Position numbers and translations under genes: made by a program. From contig DAOMOK010000013.1 in NCBI GenBank assembly GCA_035444285.1, positions 124,001 to 188,000 on the forward strand: 64,000 nt of DNA, read 5' to 3'. The notes under the pieces were generated by a model. It did no database searches and was not told the DNA's origin. It was given only the letters and a program-made list of their open reading frames with translations. Of this stretch, positions 8,625-16,767 are shown piece after piece (position 1 is the first letter of the stretch; every line of letters starts with the position of its first letter). The DNA comes from CAADGU01 sp035444285. Lineage in GTDB: Bacteria; Chloroflexota; Anaerolineae; Promineifilales; Promineifilaceae.

Positions 8625-10139
8625 TTACACTTTATACAGTACATCCAGGTAGCGTCTGAGCAGTTCACCGACGACGCCGCGCAAGGGCAGGGTGGCGGCC
8701 ATCCCGTACACAGGGGCCATGCCGCCTTCTGTTTGTGGCTGTGATTTAACGGCTTCTACGGCCGTGCGCAAATCCGCCAGAAACCGTTCGGCCACACCCG
8801 GCTGTGTATGCCGCAGCGTCACACACAGATGAATGCAGGGTGGGTGGTGCAAGCCATTCAAGCTCCACTGCTGCCGGGTCAATTGGTCCATCACCCGGTA
8901 AATATCCAGTTCGTCTGAGGTGAAGGCGTGGACAAAGAGGGAATGCCCCAGCAGGCGCAGTTCTGGTATGGCGGCGATGCCTTCACGAATGGTCACGGCC
9001 GTTTCCAGAATCCGCCGCGTTGCCTCCAGATACCCGGTCTCCCCCAGCGAAACCATCGCCGCCCAACAAGCCGCACTCAACGCCCCCGGCCGGCTGCCGG
9101 CGAATGTCGGCGAAAAGTAAAGCCCACCCGGCCAATCGGTGGCCGTGAAGTATTGAGACCGGCGCAGCGCCGCCCCACGATACAGCACCACAGACGTTCC
9201 CTTCGCTGCATAACCATACTTGTGCGTATCGGCGGACATGGAGGTGACGCCTGGCAGTCGGAAATCAAAGGGGGGCACTTCATAGCCTAATTTTCTGGCC
9301 CAGGGCAGCACAAATCCACCCAGGCAGGCATCCGTGTGGAAACCAATGCCATGTTTTAGGGCCAGGGTAGACATTTCTTCAATGGGATCAATAATGCCGT
9401 GAGGGAAAGAGGGAGCGGAGCCAACGATGACGATACTGTTTTTGCTGATGGCCTTGGGTACGGCCGTCCAGTCAGCGCGATAGGTGTGATCAACGGGAAT
9501 GCGCACCATCTTGATGTTGAAGTATTGGGCGGCTTTGTCAAAGGCGGCATGGGCGGTGACGGGCACAATCATCTCCGGGTGGATGATGCCTTTTTTGTCT
9601 CTGGCCCAATCCCGGTAGGTTTTCATCGCCAGCAAAATGCTTTCTGTGCCGCCGGAAGAGACCGTGCCACAAATTTCTTCGTCTACGCCGTAGCCGGGTC
9701 TGGTCTGGCCTGCGCCCAGCATGTGCGCCGTCATGGATACAATCTCCGCCTCAAATTTAGCCAGACTCGGCCACAGGTCGGCGTGGAGTGGATTGGTTTG
9801 CGAATGGAGCGCGTACACCTGATTGAGGAAGTGAATATGCTCTTCCTGGCCGTGATACACCGCGCCGGAAACAAAACCATCCCGCCAGCGGGCTTCTTCC
9901 TGCGCCTGGAGGGTTTGCATCTCGCTCAAAATGGCGGTGTAGTCACGGCCGTGCTCAGGCAGTTGGGCATACGTGGTCGTTGTGTCCCGGTATGGTTTCA
10001 GGGCGTGTTCCAGGTCTGTCATCAATGTCTCATACTGCGCTTCAATACGCCGATTAACGGCCGGGATTGCCTTCAACTTTGGCTCTACGATGGGTAACAA
10101 GCGCGTTTGTAGGGGGCGTAAAAATCCTTTCCATTTCAT
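8625..10139 (-). CDS. PLP-dependent lyase/decarboxylase, sphingosine-1-phosphate-lyase-like
   Basis: A 504-residue fold-type I PLP enzyme of the group II decarboxylase/S1P lyase family. Visible features are VSSGGTESILLAMKTYRDWAR (cofactor phosphate cup), the His of VTAHAAFDKAA that stacks on PLP, the HTDACLGGF aspartate that contacts the pyridine nitrogen, and the PLP lysine in SADTHKYGYAAKG (Lys 307). Length and motifs fit soluble bacterial S1P lyases, which cleave phosphorylated long-chain bases into a fatty aldehyde and phosphoethanolamine. The substrate here is not certain. The start is the ATG at 10139 with GAGG before it, two bases after the stop of the FGGY kinase, so the two genes are coupled. 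An in-frame TTG at 10145 is less likely. Confidence 0.85.
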   Translation of the reverse strand: MKWKGFLRPLQTRLLPIVEPKLKAIPAVNRRIEAQYETLMTDLEHALKPYRDTTTTYAQLPEHGRDYTAILSEMQTLQAQEEARWRDGFVSGAVYHGQEEHIHFLNQVYALHSQTNPLHADLWPSLAKFEAEIVSMTAHMLGAGQTRPGYGVDEEICGTVSSGGTESILLAMKTYRDWARDKKGIIHPEMIVPVTAHAAFDKAAQYFNIKMVRIPVDHTYRADWTAVPKAISKNSIVIVGSAPSFPHGIIDPIEEMSTLALKHGIGFHTDACLGGFVLPWARKLGYEVPPFDFRLPGVTSMSADTHKYGYAAKGTSVVLYRGAALRRSQYFTATDWPGGLYFSPTFAGSRPGALSAACWAAMVSLGETGYLEATRRILETAVTIREGIAAIPELRLLGHSLFVHAFTSDELDIYRVMDQLTRQQWSLNGLHHPPCIHLCVTLRHTQPGVAERFLADLRTAVEAVKSQPQTEGGMAPVYGMAATLPLRGVVGELLRRYLDVLYKV

Positions 10140-10141
10140 GG

Positions 10142-11719
10142 TCAACCTCGGTTCAATTGTGCATATATCTTTTTGTTTTGTTGGTAAATGGTTTCAAACG
10201 TGGCGAACAGCTCATCGTAAATCTGGCGGTGGGCCGGATTCGGTTCATACACACGGACGATGGGCGCCTGGGTGTTGATGTCGGCAAAGGTTGTGTATCC
10301 CAGGGCTACGGCCGTGAGCAAGGCCACGCCCCGCACATTGGCCTCAATCGGGTCTTGCACCTGTTTGATGGTCCGGTTCAGCACATCGGCATGAATCTGG
10401 CACCAGACCGCCGAATTGGCGCCGCCGCCGATCATGTGGATGTTGTTTAACGGCCGTCTGGCAAACTTCTCCACATAACGCAGCAGCCAGCGCGTATTGT
10501 AGGCCACTCCTTCAAAAACGGCCCGGATCAGATGGGCGCGTGTGGTGCGCAAGGTAAGATTGTAAAACCCAGCCCGCACCAGATGATCTTCCACCGGTGT
10601 GCGTTCACCATGCAGCCAGGGTGTGAAAATCACTTTGTCGCTGCCCGCCGGAATCTGCGCCACCATCTCATCAAATATGGCATACATGTTGGCAACCTGC
10701 GGGTCACAGGCCAGGGCATCATTGGCATTGAGAATGTTGTCGCGCAAATAGGCCAGGCAAGCCCCAGCCGTTTCCTGTTCGTTGGCAATGAAGTATTTAC
10801 CGGGGATGGCTGATGGCAGGGAAGCCATGTTGTGAAACAGGTCGGTTTTTTTGAAGGGCACATGGCAGGTCAGCCAGGAAGAGGTGCCAATGTAAAGGTG
10901 GGGTTCATAGTCCTGCACCGCGCCAGAGCCAATAGCCGCCGATTGAAGATCAGGTGTGCCCATGATCACCGGGAGGTGGGGCGGCAAGCCCAATTCCTGG
11001 GCCACTGCCGGTTGTAGTGGCCCACAAATATCCACTGCGCGTTTCAGTTCTGGTAATTTTTCGCGGTCTATGGTGGTGTAGCCGATCAGGGTGTCGTTGT
11101 AGCGAATGTGATGAATATCCCGATTATCGGTCAGCCAATGCAGGGTGATGGCATCAACCGAAGAGGCAAATAAGCCGGTCAGCCGTAGATTGAGATAATC
11201 TTTGGGTTCCAGAAATTTATGCGTTTGCCGGTATATCTCCGGGAATTGGTGTTTGATGTACAGGATGTGGGCGATGGAATCTTTGCCGGAACGGACGGGG
11301 ATGCCACCGGTGAGTCGCAGCCAGGTCAGCAGTCGGCGCAGGCCATATCCTTCAATTTTGAGCAGGCCATTGGTAACGGCCTGCACATAGGGGGCGCCGC
11401 GTGAGTCCATCCAGATGATGGCGTTCATCAGGTGACGGCCGTGTGCATCCACTGCCACCGTTCCCGACCATTGGCTGGTGCAGCCGATGCCCTTAATGTT
11501 TGCTGCCGCCTCTGGATGATTGGCTAGAAGCTGGTGGGTGGTGTTTTTTACGGCCGTCCACCATTCATCCGGGTTTTGTTCCGCGCCACCGCCGGGCAGA
11601 ATGTGTGTGGTTGTCGTCCCAACTTGACAATCGAGAACACGGCCGTGAAAAGTTACCAGGGCCACCTTTGGCCCAGAGGTGCCCAGGTCAATGGCTAAGA
11701 TCAGCTCTTCGTTTATCAC
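10142..11719 (-). CDS. FGGY-family carbohydrate kinase (xylulokinase-like)
   Basis: A 525-residue kinase of the hexokinase/actin fold. The N-terminus ILAIDLGTSGPKVALV is the phosphate-1 loop; IIWMDSRGAPY and the C-terminal IHMIGGGANSAVWCQIHAD (adenosine motif) are characteristic of FGGY kinases. The start is a GTG at 11719 with AGGAG upstream; longer in-frame extensions add residues not shared by the family. Family members phosphorylate sugars such as xylulose, ribulose or glycerol. Pairing with a lyase that acts on phosphorylated substrates suggests a two-step phosphorylation/cleavage pathway, which is inference. It begins 26 bases after the CHAT gene stop. Confidence 0.85.
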   Translation of the reverse strand: MINEELILAIDLGTSGPKVALVTFHGRVLDCQVGTTTTHILPGGGAEQNPDEWWTAVKNTTHQLLANHPEAAANIKGIGCTSQWSGTVAVDAHGRHLMNAIIWMDSRGAPYVQAVTNGLLKIEGYGLRRLLTWLRLTGGIPVRSGKDSIAHILYIKHQFPEIYRQTHKFLEPKDYLNLRLTGLFASSVDAITLHWLTDNRDIHHIRYNDTLIGYTTIDREKLPELKRAVDICGPLQPAVAQELGLPPHLPVIMGTPDLQSAAIGSGAVQDYEPHLYIGTSSWLTCHVPFKKTDLFHNMASLPSAIPGKYFIANEQETAGACLAYLRDNILNANDALACDPQVANMYAIFDEMVAQIPAGSDKVIFTPWLHGERTPVEDHLVRAGFYNLTLRTTRAHLIRAVFEGVAYNTRWLLRYVEKFARRPLNNIHMIGGGANSAVWCQIHADVLNRTIKQVQDPIEANVRGVALLTAVALGYTTFADINTQAPIVRVYEPNPAHRQIYDELFATFETIYQQNKKIYAQLNRG

Positions 11720-11745
11720 CGTACACTCCTGATTCGTTTCAATGG

Positions 11746-14700
11746 TTAAGGCTGCCCAAAACATTGCAGAGCACCCCATATGGCCGGGGGCAGACCGGCA
11801 TGGTGGGCATCTCGCTGCACCAGGGCCAGCGCTTGCGCCGCTCGCCTCTCATCCTGCGCATAGTAACGATAGAATTGCTGCATCAATTCGGGCATTATCT
11901 CATCCTTCACCGGCCATAAACTGCTGACCACTTGCTGCGCCCCGGCTGCCAGACAAGTGAGGGTCAGGCTGACATGTTCATCACCGGCATACACCAGGCT
12001 GTGGCCGCCGCTGCAAGCCGAAAGCGTCACCAATGGCGGCAGTGGCCCACACTGCCGCAGATCATCCAGCCAGATATCCCGGTCAGACAAGGCCACGCCG
12101 CTGAACCGGCCGGATAGGCCATCATAAAAAGCATGGGAAGCCAGGTGCCAGAAACTAAAACGAGCGGCTAAACCAGATGTACCGGCCAACGCCTGCAAGT
12201 TGGCCCAGGTGGCGGCATCATCACGCAATGCATAGCCGGTATGACCCAACACAGGCATGAGAGCGTCTGCTTCCTGGGTGACGGCGGGCAGGGCGGGATG
12301 CCGCTCTGAAAAGGCGGATACGGCCAGCAGTAATCCGGCATTTTGTTGGGAGGAAGGGGGCAACGGCCGTTGCCACAACCCGGTCAGCGCATGGAGCGAA
12401 GGCGTAATAGCCGGGATGCAGGCGGCGACCAGCGGTTTGTCCCCCAGGCGCAAAGCAGGCCAGGGCAGCCGGTGCAACTGGCGATGGGGCGAAATGATCA
12501 GGGTTGTCTCTGGCGTCAGCCGCTCCTGAACCCAGGCAGGCAGCAGCCAGTCGCCCAACCGGCCCAGGGCGCGCTCCGTAAACGTGCCGGAACTCTGGCC
12601 CGGTTGGGTAGTGATGCGCAACGCCAGATGAATGGGGCCGGTCACGGCCGTAGACCAGGCCCGGCACTCCGTCGGCGTCAGCATCCCCACCACCAACTCT
12701 TCCTTCGTCAGGTAATAATTCAGCGCCAGCCAGTTCTGCCCCACTGACTGCATGGCCTGGCGTTGGAACTGATCCTGGTTAAAGTGGGTTGCCCTTTCCC
12801 CTGTGATGTCTGTTCCCTGCTGCTGCCGTTCCAGGCGGCTTTTTAGCCTGTCATAGGCTTTCACTTTTTGCACCAGTTGTTGGTGCAGATGGTTCCGGTC
12901 TGCTGCCGATGAATCTGTGGGCTGATCCGCCCGCAATTTTTCTTGCAGCCAGTTTATTTCGGCGGTCAGGTCGGCCAGATCGTTGTGCTGGCTTTCGGCA
13001 GCGGGCTGCCAGTTATTGGCCGCCAACTGCCGGGCGGCAATTTGCGCCTTGCCGGCCTCAATGAAAAAGAGCGTATCGACAGGGACTGTGTCTGCGGTTT
13101 GCTGTGCGGCCAGGCGCACGGCCGTGTCCAGTTGGGCCAACGGGCGCTTCAGAAAAGAACCGGCCAGGGATGGCTGCCACAACCCCTGGCGCAAACCGGC
13201 CAACGCCTTAACCATTTCTCGGTAGTGCGCCAGGGCATGTGGAACCTGGTTTGCTTCCAGGCTGAGGGAGGCCAACCCTGCCTGTGCCTGCCAGGAAATA
13301 TCCGGTATTACCTGCTGGCTGAGCGCCAGCGCCGATTCCCAGGCTGCCTGGGCGGCCGGCCTGTTGCCCACCTGCTGTTGATAGTGGCCCCAGGCGACCT
13401 GGCAGGCGGCCTGTTCCAACACCAGGCCCATCTCAGCGAAACTGTCATGGGCGGCTTGCAAATAAGGATAAGCCGCAGCAACGCTGCCTGTGGCGCAGAA
13501 GGCCTGCCCCAATAGCCGCTGCGCCTGTGCTGTTTGTATCTTGTCTGCTTGCTGTGCGGAAAGGGCCAACGCTTTTTGCAGGAAGGTGATGGCCTCGGCT
13601 TCTCTCTGTTGCTGAAACAACAGTGTTGCGCGGAGGTTATAGACGGTAGGATAAGCGTCTGCCTGCCCACATTGGTGGTAATGGGTTTCTGCCTCGTTGA
13701 GATACAGATGCGCCTGGTCATATTGCCCTAACTGCAAATAGACTTGAGCCAGCCGCATTTCACAGGCGGCTATGCGCTGCGGCATGGCTAATTCCAGCAA
13801 ACGGCCGTGGGCCTTTTCCAGGTATTGCAGGGCGCGTTGGTACCACCCCATTTGCAGGTAAGCCTCGCCCTGGTGCATCACAGCCACCACGGGCAGCCAG
13901 CGATTTCCTACCTCTGTATAGAGCAATTCAGCCTGTCTGAAGTAATCCAGACTGGTTTGATACTGGCCGTGATAGAGCGCCAGCCAACCGCTATCCAGTA
14001 AAGAATCGGCCCAAAGCCCCGGCAGGCGAAAGTGAGCGAATGTTTCTCTGGCGGTGTGTAACGTTTTGCCGGCGGCGGCAAGCTGGCCTGTTTGTTGGTA
14101 AATTTGCCCCAGGCCAAAGTGACATTGGGCCAGCCACAAGGGAAGATCATAAACCTCAAACTGGCTGGCGGCCTGGTTCAAACTGCTTTCGGCCGTTCGT
14201 AACTCGTGCTGCCACCACCAGCTAATCAGCCCTAACTGCAAGGTGGTGATGGCGGCCTGAATGGGCGCGCCTTGTTCCTGAAAAAGAAACAAGGCTTTGG
14301 TGAAACAATCTCTGGCGGCCTCAAAATAGGTTTGGCGGCGGAGGTAAGCGCCTCTGGTAAATAAACAACGAGCCAGGCCGAGGCGATTGTCCCTTTCCTG
14401 AAAGGTTTTTTCGGCTTTTGCTGTCTGATTGGCGGCTTCCTCAAATTCACCGATGAGCAGGTGGGCGAAGGCCAGGGAAAGGCGGCAGTCGGGTACCAGA
14501 TGGTCAAAACCGGCGGATTCTAGCTGTGGCAGGGCGTTGGTCAGGGCGGCGGCGGCGTCCGTGAAATTGGGGCGCGTCCAGGGCCAGGCGTTTTGCTGCC
14601 AGTCGCAGGCGGCCAGCCAGCCTGGCTCAGCCAACCGGGCAAAACCGGCCCGGGCGCGGGCCACGGCCGTGTCCACCAAATCCGGGCGATACCAGGCGTT

Positions 14701-14973
14701 GGCGGCGCGGGCCACCTGCCAGGCGGCGCATGCTTGCAAGAAGGTATCATCGGTCAGGGCGGCGGCGGCCTCGGCTACGGCCGTGACCGCCCAGCCATGT
14801 TTGGGTTGCGCCAACGCTAAGTGGGTGGCGTGGTCGGCCAGTTGGTCTAATAAGGGTTGGTCTAAAGGGGGGAGTTGGGTGGCCAGGTGGGGCAGATTTT
14901 GGACGTTGATACGGCCGTGAAACAACTGCTCTGCCTGTGCCAGATAAGGCGCTGTAGAAGGTTGGGGAGCCAT
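11746..14973 (-). CDS. TPR-CHAT caspase-like protease
   Basis: A 1075-residue protein. Residues about 170-620 are TPR-like helical repeats (for example ARDCFTKALFLFQEQGAP and DYFRQAELLYTEVGNR). A coiled-coil stretch near 670-740 (INWLQEKLRADQ, AYDRLKSRLERQQQ) precedes a C-terminal CHAT domain at about 850-1070. The catalytic pair is present: His 947 in HLASHAF and Cys 987 in LSACSGG, followed by the canonical SLWPV. It is therefore likely an active cysteine peptidase. It is the last gene of a tight set with a 272-residue protein (12 bases away) and a sigma factor. The TPR region probably senses or binds a partner and gates the protease. The substrate is unknown; the 272-residue neighbour is the obvious candidate. 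Confidence 0.9.
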   Translation of the reverse strand: MAPQPSTAPYLAQAEQLFHGRINVQNLPHLATQLPPLDQPLLDQLADHATHLALAQPKHGWAVTAVAEAAAALTDDTFLQACAAWQVARAANAWYRPDLVDTAVARARAGFARLAEPGWLAACDWQQNAWPWTRPNFTDAAAALTNALPQLESAGFDHLVPDCRLSLAFAHLLIGEFEEAANQTAKAEKTFQERDNRLGLARCLFTRGAYLRRQTYFEAARDCFTKALFLFQEQGAPIQAAITTLQLGLISWWWQHELRTAESSLNQAASQFEVYDLPLWLAQCHFGLGQIYQQTGQLAAAGKTLHTARETFAHFRLPGLWADSLLDSGWLALYHGQYQTSLDYFRQAELLYTEVGNRWLPVVAVMHQGEAYLQMGWYQRALQYLEKAHGRLLELAMPQRIAACEMRLAQVYLQLGQYDQAHLYLNEAETHYHQCGQADAYPTVYNLRATLLFQQQREAEAITFLQKALALSAQQADKIQTAQAQRLLGQAFCATGSVAAAYPYLQAAHDSFAEMGLVLEQAACQVAWGHYQQQVGNRPAAQAAWESALALSQQVIPDISWQAQAGLASLSLEANQVPHALAHYREMVKALAGLRQGLWQPSLAGSFLKRPLAQLDTAVRLAAQQTADTVPVDTLFFIEAGKAQIAARQLAANNWQPAAESQHNDLADLTAEINWLQEKLRADQPTDSSAADRNHLHQQLVQKVKAYDRLKSRLERQQQGTDITGERATHFNQDQFQRQAMQSVGQNWLALNYYLTKEELVVGMLTPTECRAWSTAVTGPIHLALRITTQPGQSSGTFTERALGRLGDWLLPAWVQERLTPETTLIISPHRQLHRLPWPALRLGDKPLVAACIPAITPSLHALTGLWQRPLPPSSQQNAGLLLAVSAFSERHPALPAVTQEADALMPVLGHTGYALRDDAATWANLQALAGTSGLAARFSFWHLASHAFYDGLSGRFSGVALSDRDIWLDDLRQCGPLPPLVTLSACSGGHSLVYAGDEHVSLTLTCLAAGAQQVVSSLWPVKDEIMPELMQQFYRYYAQDERRAAQALALVQRDAHHAGLPPAIWGALQCFGQP

Positions 14974-14985
14974 GCGGCCATTGTA

Positions 14986-15804
14986 TCAGGTTTGGGGCGA
15001 TTCCAGAATGAGGTGTAAATCTGCGGCCCGTAACTGGCCGGTGGCATCTAGCAGGTCATCCAGGGAGAGGGGGGGGAAGTGGGCACGGCCATAGGCGTCT
15101 AACACGGCCGTGTGCGCGTAAACGCCCCAATGCAGGCTGGCCTGCAACGGCGGCAGTGGCGCCTCGCCGGCGGCCATCAGTTGCAGCCGTAAAATTTCCG
15201 GCTGTCCCACCGGCCGGATCGCTTCTAACATGGTTTCTACCAATTGCTGGTCAATCATCACTTCATCATGCAGCAGGATGATGCTTTCATCTTCCAACAA
15301 AGGCGCGGCCCGGCGATAAACGAAATCTGTCGTCGGGAAGAAAAGCTGTTGTAACTGGGCAACCAGCACTTTCCAGGTGACTTGCCACCTGTCGCCTGGG
15401 GTGGGGGTGATGAGGGGCTGGCTGGCTGGCTCTTTTCTGAGGAAGGTTAAGGCGCTGGCGCTGGTGGCCGGGACGGGGGGGAGTTCGTGACGGCCGTCGG
15501 CCTCCAAAACATCTAGCGCCTCCAGGAATGCCTCATACAAAGACGGACTAGCCAACATTTTTTCAAAAAACATCGGGTAGCGTTCACTAATGTCAATCCC
15601 TGCCAGGGTATCATGCACAGCCAGTGAAAACATGTCCATGTCACTTTCTTCGGTTTCTGGTATTGGCGTCTGCTGGACCAATCTGGTTAATAACTGGTCG
15701 GCCGTCTCCGGCCACTGGTCTGGCTCCGATGCCTGCTGCCGTAAGGCTGCTAATTTCTGCCGTATCCATGACGGCAGCGACGCTTTACTTTCTGCTCTAC
15801 TCAT
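14986..15804 (-). CDS. Conserved-looking partner between sigma factor and CHAT protease (272 aa)
   Basis: I do not recognise a named family. The N-terminal 110 residues are helical and acidic (MFSLAVHDTLAGIDISERYP, SLYEAFLEALDVLEAD). A linker rich in Pro, Ala and Thr follows (LPPVPATSAS). The C-terminal half (about 140-272) is beta-rich and ends ASLHWGVYAHTAVLDAYGRA and FPPLSLDDLLD, resembling a carboxypeptidase-regulatory/FecR-like beta domain. There is no membrane segment and no zinc-binding anti-sigma CxxC motif. It overlaps the sigma gene by eight bases and precedes the CHAT gene by 12. By position it could be an anti-sigma factor and/or the protease substrate; the flexible linker would suit cleavage. 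That role is inference. Confidence 0.75.
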   Translation of the reverse strand: MSRAESKASLPSWIRQKLAALRQQASEPDQWPETADQLLTRLVQQTPIPETEESDMDMFSLAVHDTLAGIDISERYPMFFEKMLASPSLYEAFLEALDVLEADGRHELPPVPATSASALTFLRKEPASQPLITPTPGDRWQVTWKVLVAQLQQLFFPTTDFVYRRAAPLLEDESIILLHDEVMIDQQLVETMLEAIRPVGQPEILRLQLMAAGEAPLPPLQASLHWGVYAHTAVLDAYGRAHFPPLSLDDLLDATGQLRAADLHLILESPQT

Positions 15805-16579
15805 ATTTATCCTGCAAACTCTGCCAAATCTTTCTCAGGTTGTTAAGCGCATCAAAATGCAGCTTATGGACGGCGTTGTAGCTGCGGTTGAGCGCTGTAG
15901 CAATCTCCTGAAAACTCATCCCCTCAAAGTAACGCCAGATAATAATCTGTTTGCGCGCATCCGACGCCAACAGGTCAATGGCTGTCAGCAGGGTGTGCCG
16001 CATTTCAAAGTCAGCGCCGGGGTCTGGCAGGGAAAGCTGTGGCATAACGCCTTCCCACTCTTCCCAATCATCTACCTGGTGTAGATTGTCGGCCGTTTCT
16101 TCATATTGTTGGTGGAGGTGTTTCAACGTTACATTTTGGAGAAGGATGTAAGCCCAGGGGTCAAAGTCAACATCATATGGAAAGCGGGCGTTCAGCAGCC
16201 GAACGGCGGCAGTAGTGGCGCAATCTTCTGCCAGTTGCCATCGCTCGCTGGAGAGGGGGGGAAAATTCTTGTTAGAAAGATATTTATAGGCCCACCGCTT
16301 TAACCTGTCATAAAGGGGCAGCCATAGGTCGGCCTGACGAGCTTCCTGGATTTGATTCAGGTAGGGCTGCCACTTTTCATAGAATGTTACCACGCGCCAG
16401 ACGTACTCGTCTGGCTGGCAATTTTCCCCGTTATCCAGAAAATGCTGAACACGACCTCTGTCCAGATTAGCCAGAATGATGGGGGTGATGTTTCGGGCTA
16501 AATTCTCCCCTCTTTGGGTTGCAACTATTTGGATGGTTTGGTGCAGTGCCTCTGCCAGTGACTCTTCGTCCCAATTCAT
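15797..16579 (-). CDS. Sigma-70 family RNA polymerase sigma factor (ECF-like)
   Basis: About 260 residues. Region 2 is seen around FDPWAYILLQNVTLKHLHQQ and region 4 as the helix-turn-helix MSFQEIATALNRSYNAVHKL. Between them lies an acidic linker (DDWEEWEGVMPQL). A long N-terminal helical extension (residues 1-95) precedes region 2, which is larger than in most ECF sigmas. No clear ribosome site fixes the start; MNWDEESLAEAL at 16579 looks best, but ATGs at 16615 and 16630 are in frame. It heads a three-gene unit with the 272-residue partner and the CHAT protease and probably directs transcription of genes controlled by that protease. Confidence 0.85.
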   Translation of the reverse strand: MNWDEESLAEALHQTIQIVATQRGENLARNITPIILANLDRGRVQHFLDNGENCQPDEYVWRVVTFYEKWQPYLNQIQEARQADLWLPLYDRLKRWAYKYLSNKNFPPLSSERWQLAEDCATTAAVRLLNARFPYDVDFDPWAYILLQNVTLKHLHQQYEETADNLHQVDDWEEWEGVMPQLSLPDPGADFEMRHTLLTAIDLLASDARKQIIIWRYFEGMSFQEIATALNRSYNAVHKLHFDALNNLRKIWQSLQDKYE

Positions 16580-16721
16580 TATCGTTACCGTGCCGCTAAG
16601 AATTACTGGATGCATTATAGGGGATTGCATGAAGTCGGAAAAGATAATGGGTGAGATGTAAGAAATAGTCTGTCATGCAGGATATTAAAGGATGTGGGAG
16701 GTGAATTGTGCCGGTAAACAA

Positions 16722-16760
16722 AGACACGGCCGTTTCACATGTGGTGAGACGGCCGTGTCT
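16722..16760 (-). terminator. Rho-independent terminator of ppc built from ACGGCCGT arms
   Basis: A perfect 12-bp stem (AGACACGGCCGT / ACGGCCGTGTCT), extendable by about four more pairs, starts eight bases after the ppc stop. On the minus strand it is followed by CTTTGTTT. Each arm contains one copy of the octamer that is over-represented in the whole window. Confidence 0.75.
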
Positions 16761-16767
16761 GATCTTC

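Noticed and set aside
11746..16579. A genuine type III-E CRISPR (Craspase) locus
   Set aside because: No gRAMP/Cas7-11 gene, no CRISPR array and no Csx31-like gene; only the sigma/partner/CHAT part is similar.
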